Source: Chersky-840 sp050011815 (GTDB lineage Bacteria; Actinomycetota; Acidimicrobiia; Acidimicrobiales; UBA8190). From it: a DNA stretch of 64,000 bases. The translations under genes were made by a program, and so were the position numbers. The DNA lies in NCBI GenBank assembly GCA_050011815.1, contig JBEKIJ010000003.1, positions 62,001-126,000 on the forward strand, in the 5' to 3' direction. This document shows, piece by piece, positions 60,756 through 64,000 of the stretch. Each line of letters begins with the position of its first letter. Positions within the stretch are counted from its first letter, which is position 1. The notes beneath the pieces were generated by a model. That model had not been told where the DNA came from, ran no database searches, and was given only the letters and a program-made list of their open reading frames with translations.

Positions 60756-61154
60756 TCAGCCGTCGGTGAAGGTGAGCTTGTCCTGCTCCCAGAAGGAGCG
60801 GAGGGAGGCGAGCTTCCCCTCGGCGTTGACCTTGTAGATGTTGGCGATGGGGACGATGCCCACCTGGTTGCCGGGGAGGGTGATCTTGATCTCGCCGATG
60901 TTGGCCACCTCGTCGCCGCACTCGATGGTCTGGCGGATGGTGAACTTGATGCTCTCGGACTGGGAGATCACGTTGTCGTAGAAGGCGGTGATGGCCTCCT
61001 TGCCGCGCTGGCCCGTGCCGTCGGGGCTGATGAAGGAGGGCCCCACGGGGTCCTCGACCACGGCGTCGTCGGCGAAGAGCGCCAGCCAACCGTCGCGATC
61101 CTTGGCTTCTGTCGTCTCCATCGACTTCTTCGACATCTCGAACGCTGCGCCCAT
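60756..61154 (-). CDS. SnoaL/NTF2-like (ketosteroid isomerase-like) protein
   Basis: This 132-residue protein has KDRDGWLALFADDAVVEDPVG and GKEAITAFYDNVISQSESIKF, the nuclear-transport-factor-2 fold. With the steroid-type neighbours it may isomerise a ring or side chain intermediate. It is convergent with the response regulator and 57 bases downstream of the LLM gene. Confidence 0.78.
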   Translation of the reverse strand: MGAAFEMSKKSMETTEAKDRDGWLALFADDAVVEDPVGPSFISPDGTGQRGKEAITAFYDNVISQSESIKFTIRQTIECGDEVANIGEIKITLPGNQVGIVPIANIYKVNAEGKLASLRSFWEQDKLTFTDG

Positions 61155-61211
61155 GTGAAGCGCCTCCCCTGTGTCTGAACTATGCCCCGGAACGATGCGC
61201 CGGAGCCGGCG

Positions 61212-62090
61212 CTAGGCCTTGGCCTTGGTGATGACCGTGTCGGCGAACCGCCGGAGACTATCGATCTTGGTCTGGAGGGGCTCGGTGTCGGGGCCGGTGA
61301 CGTAGGGCCAGCGGAACCCGACGATGACGTCGGTCACGCCCTGGTCCTCGAGGCGGCGGACGCCGTCGAGGGTGAAGGCGTCCAGGGAGATGACGTGGGT
61401 CTCGAAGGAGTCGGAGCTGCGGCCCGCCTCGGCCCGGAGCTCGGCCAGGCGGGCCAGCAGTCCCGGCAGCTCCGCGGGGTCGCCGCCGCCGTGCATCCAG
61501 CCGTCGCCCATGACCGCGGCGCGGCGCAGGGCGGCCTCCCCGTGGCCGCCGATCAGGATGGGGACGGGATTGGTGGGGGTGGGCGACATCTTGACCGGGG
61601 GCAGGTCGAAGACCTTGCCGTGGTACTCGAAGAAGCCGCCCGCGGTGAGCCCGCGGATGACGTCGATGCATTCGTTCATGCGGGTGCCCCGGTTCTCCCA
61701 GGGAACGTCGAGGAGGTCGTAGTCCTCGGGCCAGGGGCTCGTCCCCACGCCGAAGAGGAAACGGTTCCCCGTGAGGACCGCCACCGAGGAGGCCTGCTTG
61801 GCCACCATCACGGGATGGCGGATGGGGAGCTTGACCACGAAGGTCACGAAGCGCAGCGTCGTGGTCAGCGCCCCCAGGGCCGGGATGAGGCTGAAGGGCT
61901 CGAGGAAGGGCTTGTCCTCGAGGAACTCCCGGGAACCGTCGGGGTTGAAGGGGTAGGTGGTGTCGGAGTCGGCCGGGTAGGCGATGGAGTCGGGAACCAC
62001 GAAGGTGTCGTAGCCGGCGTCTTCGGCCGCCCGGGCCAGGGGACCGTAGAAGGTGGGGTCGGTCATCGACTCGGCGTAGCTGAAACGCAT
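61212..62090 (-). CDS. LLM-class F420-dependent oxidoreductase
   Basis: This 292-residue protein has the luciferase-like barrel: DAGYDTFVVPDSIAYP, RHPVMVAKQASSVAVLTGNRFLFGVG, and VPILIGGHGEAALRRAAVMGDGW. It uses F420H2 or FMN. Substrate is unknown. The gene is followed downstream by the NTF2-like gene. Confidence 0.85.
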   Translation of the reverse strand: MRFSYAESMTDPTFYGPLARAAEDAGYDTFVVPDSIAYPADSDTTYPFNPDGSREFLEDKPFLEPFSLIPALGALTTTLRFVTFVVKLPIRHPVMVAKQASSVAVLTGNRFLFGVGTSPWPEDYDLLDVPWENRGTRMNECIDVIRGLTAGGFFEYHGKVFDLPPVKMSPTPTNPVPILIGGHGEAALRRAAVMGDGWMHGGGDPAELPGLLARLAELRAEAGRSSDSFETHVISLDAFTLDGVRRLEDQGVTDVIVGFRWPYVTGPDTEPLQTKIDSLRRFADTVITKAKA

Positions 62091-62162
62091 GGGGGCCTCG
62101 GTTTTCGAAGGGTGGATCGGTGAGGGTGCCTGCGATCGGTGAGGGGCGGGGGGCGAGGCCGG

Positions 62163-63077
62163 TCAGGCGTTGGGCTTCTCGCCCGAGGCCGCCGCGGCGC
62201 GGATCTGGTCGAGGCGGTCGATCAGTCCCATGCGCTCCTGGCCCACCTCGTCGAAGCGGGCCGCGATCTCCTCGGGGGTCCAGCGACCCTCGGTGCGCAT
62301 CGAGCGGAGCTCGACGGGCTGGTTCCAGACCGCGATGCGGCCGCCCACGGCCGTGTAGACCTGGCCGGTGACCTCCTTGGAGGCGTCGGACAACAAGAAG
62401 ACCACGAGGGGGGCGACGTCCTCGGGGTCGCCCATCTCGGCCAGCTCCGAGGGGACGTTGGCGGACATGCGGGTGCGGGCCACGGGAGCCACGGCGTTGG
62501 CGCGCACGCCGTAGCGGTGCAGTCCCACCGCGGCCGAGCGGACCAGGGAGACGATCCCGCCCTTGGCGGCGGAGTAGTTGGCCTGGGCCACGCTCCCGGC
62601 GTAGGCGCCCGAGGTGAACCCGACGAGGGATCCCGACTCCTGCTTGCGCATGACGGCGGCGGCGTGGCGGAAGACGGTGAAGTGGCCCTTGAGGTGGGTG
62701 GCGATGACGGCGTCGAACTCGTCCTCGGACATGTTGAAGAGCATCCGCTCCCGGAGGATCCCGGCCACCGCCACCACGCCGTCGATCCGACCCCAGCGGT
62801 CAACGGCGGTGTTCACGATGCGCTCGCCGCCGGCCATGGTGCTCACGTCCTCGGCGACGGCCACGGCTTCACCGCCGGCGGTCTCGATCTCCTTGACCAC
62901 GGCCTCGGCGACCTCGCTCGTGGGGTCCTCCCCCGCCAGGCCCACCCCGATGTCGGCCACGACGACCTTGGCGCCCTCGGCCGCGCAGGCCAGCGCGCAG
63001 GCCCGGCCGATGCCGCCGCCCGCCCCCGTGATCACGACCACCTTGTTCTCCAGGTACCCAGCCACGTTCCCTGCCAC
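62163..63077 (-). CDS. SDR family oxidoreductase
   Basis: This 304-residue SDR has VVVITGAGGGIGRACALA, VAVAGILRERML, and ANYSAAKGGIVSL. A C-terminal extension of about 55 residues (TPEEIAARFDEVGQERMG) resembles SDRs near cholesterol-catabolism genes. The GTG at 63077 is chosen; a second GTG at 63065 is possible. It faces the acyl-CoA ligase gene across the palindrome. Confidence 0.82.
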   Translation of the reverse strand: MAGNVAGYLENKVVVITGAGGGIGRACALACAAEGAKVVVADIGVGLAGEDPTSEVAEAVVKEIETAGGEAVAVAEDVSTMAGGERIVNTAVDRWGRIDGVVAVAGILRERMLFNMSEDEFDAVIATHLKGHFTVFRHAAAVMRKQESGSLVGFTSGAYAGSVAQANYSAAKGGIVSLVRSAAVGLHRYGVRANAVAPVARTRMSANVPSELAEMGDPEDVAPLVVFLLSDASKEVTGQVYTAVGGRIAVWNQPVELRSMRTEGRWTPEEIAARFDEVGQERMGLIDRLDQIRAAAASGEKPNA

Positions 63078-63414
63078 TCCCGTCTCGTCGGTGTCGGACC
63101 GGTCGGGCCCGTGCCGCTCGATCCGTCCCGGTCGGCTCGTGCCGTCGTGCGGCCCGAAATCTGACGGGACGTTAGCAACCGCGACCGGAGACTCCCCAGC
63201 CGGCGCCCGGCAGCACGGTGACGCCTTTCTCAGGATTCCGGCGAAGAGGGAGGGGAGAGATGACCCAGGTCAACCAACACATCGAGTTCGACACGTGCGA
63301 CACCGACCGCCGGGAGGGACCGGGCGTCGCGCGCCGGCGCCACGCTCGGGAGAAACACCAAGATCCGTGCCGGTGCGCTGTGCACCCCGGTCGTCGGGCG
63401 GCTTGCCCAAAGCG

Positions 63415-63426
63415 AGAACGCGTTCT
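63415..63426. promoter_or_regulatory. KstR-like operator palindrome
   Basis: AGAACGCGTTCT is a perfect 12-base palindrome. The surrounding sequence fits TNNAACNNGTTNNA (the KstR consensus) except for the first base, which is G. It lies about 120 bases before the acyl-CoA ligase start. KstR is the steroid-responsive repressor of cholesterol genes in mycobacteria. Confidence 0.6.
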
Positions 63427-63498
63427 AGTCTCTGGAGGCCCGCGTCGGGGATGGGGGACGTCCCGGGTGCAGCGCACGGGAACGGTCGGGGTGCCGCC

Positions 63499-63522
63499 GC
63501 ACGAGACACCGCACGAGACACC
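63499..63522 (+). repeat. 12-bp direct repeat, 2 copies
   Basis: GCACGAGACACC occurs twice in tandem just before the ligase ribosome-binding site. Confidence 0.7.
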
Positions 63523-63543
63523 GGCGACAGGTGAGGAGCGACG

Positions 63544-64000
63544 ATGACCGACTTCGGATTCTGGGCAATGGCGCAGGAGGAACCAGGGCATCTCGCCCTC
63601 GTGGCTCCCGACGGCACCGAGCTCAAGGCGGGCGAGCTGCTCGGTCGGGCCAACCAGGTCGTCCACGCCCTGCGCCAGCTGGGGCTGACCAAGGGCGACA
63701 CCATCGCCTTCGTGTTGCCCAACAGCGCCGAGGTGTTCGAGATCTACCTCGCCGCCATGCAGGCCGGGTGGTACATCGTCCCGATCAACCACCACCTCGT
63801 CGCCCCCGAGATCGCCTACATCGTGAAGGACTCCGGAGCCCAGGTCTTCATCGGCCACGAACGGTTCGCCGAGGCGTGTCTCGCCGCCGCCGACGAAGCC
63901 GAGATCCCCGCCTCACGGTGTCTCGCCGTCGGTGACATCCCGGGGTTCGCCTCCTACGCCCAGCTCCGCGACAACCAGAAGACGGACCTGCCCGCCGATC
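63544..64000 (+). CDS. acyl-CoA ligase (ANL), 5' part (partial)
   Basis: The 152 residues present start TDFGFWAMAQEEPGHLALVAPDG, then TKGDTIAFVLPNSAEVFEIYLAAMQAGWYIVPIN, the N-terminal part of an AMP-forming acyl-CoA synthetase. The gene runs off the window. The ATG follows GAGGAGCGACG. Its divergent SDR/LLM neighbours and the KstR-like palindrome suggest a steroid side chain or ring-degradation substrate. Confidence 0.82.
   Translation, partial: MTDFGFWAMAQEEPGHLALVAPDGTELKAGELLGRANQVVHALRQLGLTKGDTIAFVLPNSAEVFEIYLAAMQAGWYIVPINHHLVAPEIAYIVKDSGAQVFIGHERFAEACLAAADEAEIPASRCLAVGDIPGFASYAQLRDNQKTDLPAD

Larger units (their letters stand above)
63078..63543. promoter_or_regulatory. divergent control region with KstR-like palindrome
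   Basis: The 466-base gap has the palindrome at 63415-63426 and a 12-bp repeat (63499-63522). An ORF-like frame from ATG 63260 with GGGAGGGG upstream crosses the palindrome and is unlikely to be a real gene. Confidence 0.5.

Noticed and set aside
63260..63547. Frame with GGGAGGGG and ATG between SDR and ligase
   Set aside because: It crosses the KstR-like palindrome and ends inside the ligase start; the product is Arg/Pro-rich with no fold.
1..64000. tRNA, rRNA, CRISPR arrays and insertion sequences
   Set aside because: No tRNA T-loop with a matching acceptor stem, no repeat-spacer array and no transposase or terminal inverted repeats were found on reading.

Overview
The window is 64 kb of very high-GC DNA with dense, mostly short-spaced genes, many GTG starts and many 4-base ATGA/GTGA start-stop overlaps. 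The content is actinobacterial: a LigD-type NHEJ polymerase, a BldD-like regulator, F420-type (Ddn-like and LLM) oxidoreductases, mycothiol-type maleylpyruvate isomerase folds, a WS/DGAT acyltransferase, a Tad pilus locus with a LysM-BTAD regulator, and steroid-catabolism-type genes (FadE30, IpdF and FadD3 homologues). I infer a soil or aquatic actinobacterium, possibly class Acidimicrobiia. That is an inference from gene content, not a phylogenetic result.

Layout. 0-6.7 kb: end of ligD; an ECF sigma factor coupled to a maleylpyruvate-isomerase-fold protein; an NTF2-like protein with a haloalkane-dehalogenase-type hydrolase; then leftward genes for an alpha/beta hydrolase, a PLDc_N membrane protein, an SRPBCC protein and an L,D-transpeptidase. 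6.9-12.0 kb: a tight leftward six-gene operon (acyl-CoA ligase, EthD/Dabb-like protein, SDR, ThuA-like protein, two small alpha+beta barrel proteins), probably an uncharacterised catabolic pathway. 12.1-17.1 kb: GNAT, 5'-3' exonuclease, GH1 glycosidase, HAD phosphatase and an aldo/keto reductase whose start codon lies in a 17-bp tandem repeat. 17.1-18.5 kb: a BldD homologue with the c-di-GMP signature and a frameshifted DUF6817-like gene. 18.8-23.5 kb: an operon of sphingosine-1-phosphate-lyase-like PLP enzyme, FGGY kinase, MFS transporter and VOC protein.

23.5-32.7 kb: mixed single genes (two Ddn-like proteins, hydrolase, Gfo/Idh/MocA oxidoreductase, maleylpyruvate isomerase fold, RDD protein, WS/DGAT, two zinc-ribbon membrane proteins). 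32.7-38.5 kb: leftward steroid ring C/D-type genes (fadE30, ipdF, fadD3, alcohol dehydrogenase) interrupted by a lipoprotein gene. 38.7-40.1 kb: msrB, then ssb with two small genes.

40.3-50.5 kb: a complete-looking leftward tad/flp pilus operon (secreted PKD-like protein, CpaB, TadZ, CpaF, TadB, TadC, pilin, three TadE/G-like pseudopilins, LysM-BTAD regulator), visibly lower in GC than its flanks, with no prepilin peptidase in the window. 50.9-54.0 kb: SRAP peptidase, MmcQ/YjbR, a microsatellite, and a Fic enzyme with an AbiEi-like N-terminus. 54.4-60.8 kb: sulfotransferase, an ECF sigma factor coupled to a huge membrane-anchored exoprotein with an internal duplication, and a divergent two-component system. 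60.8-64.0 kb: NTF2-like, LLM and SDR genes facing a divergent acyl-CoA ligase across a palindrome that closely resembles a KstR operator, suggesting steroid-responsive control.
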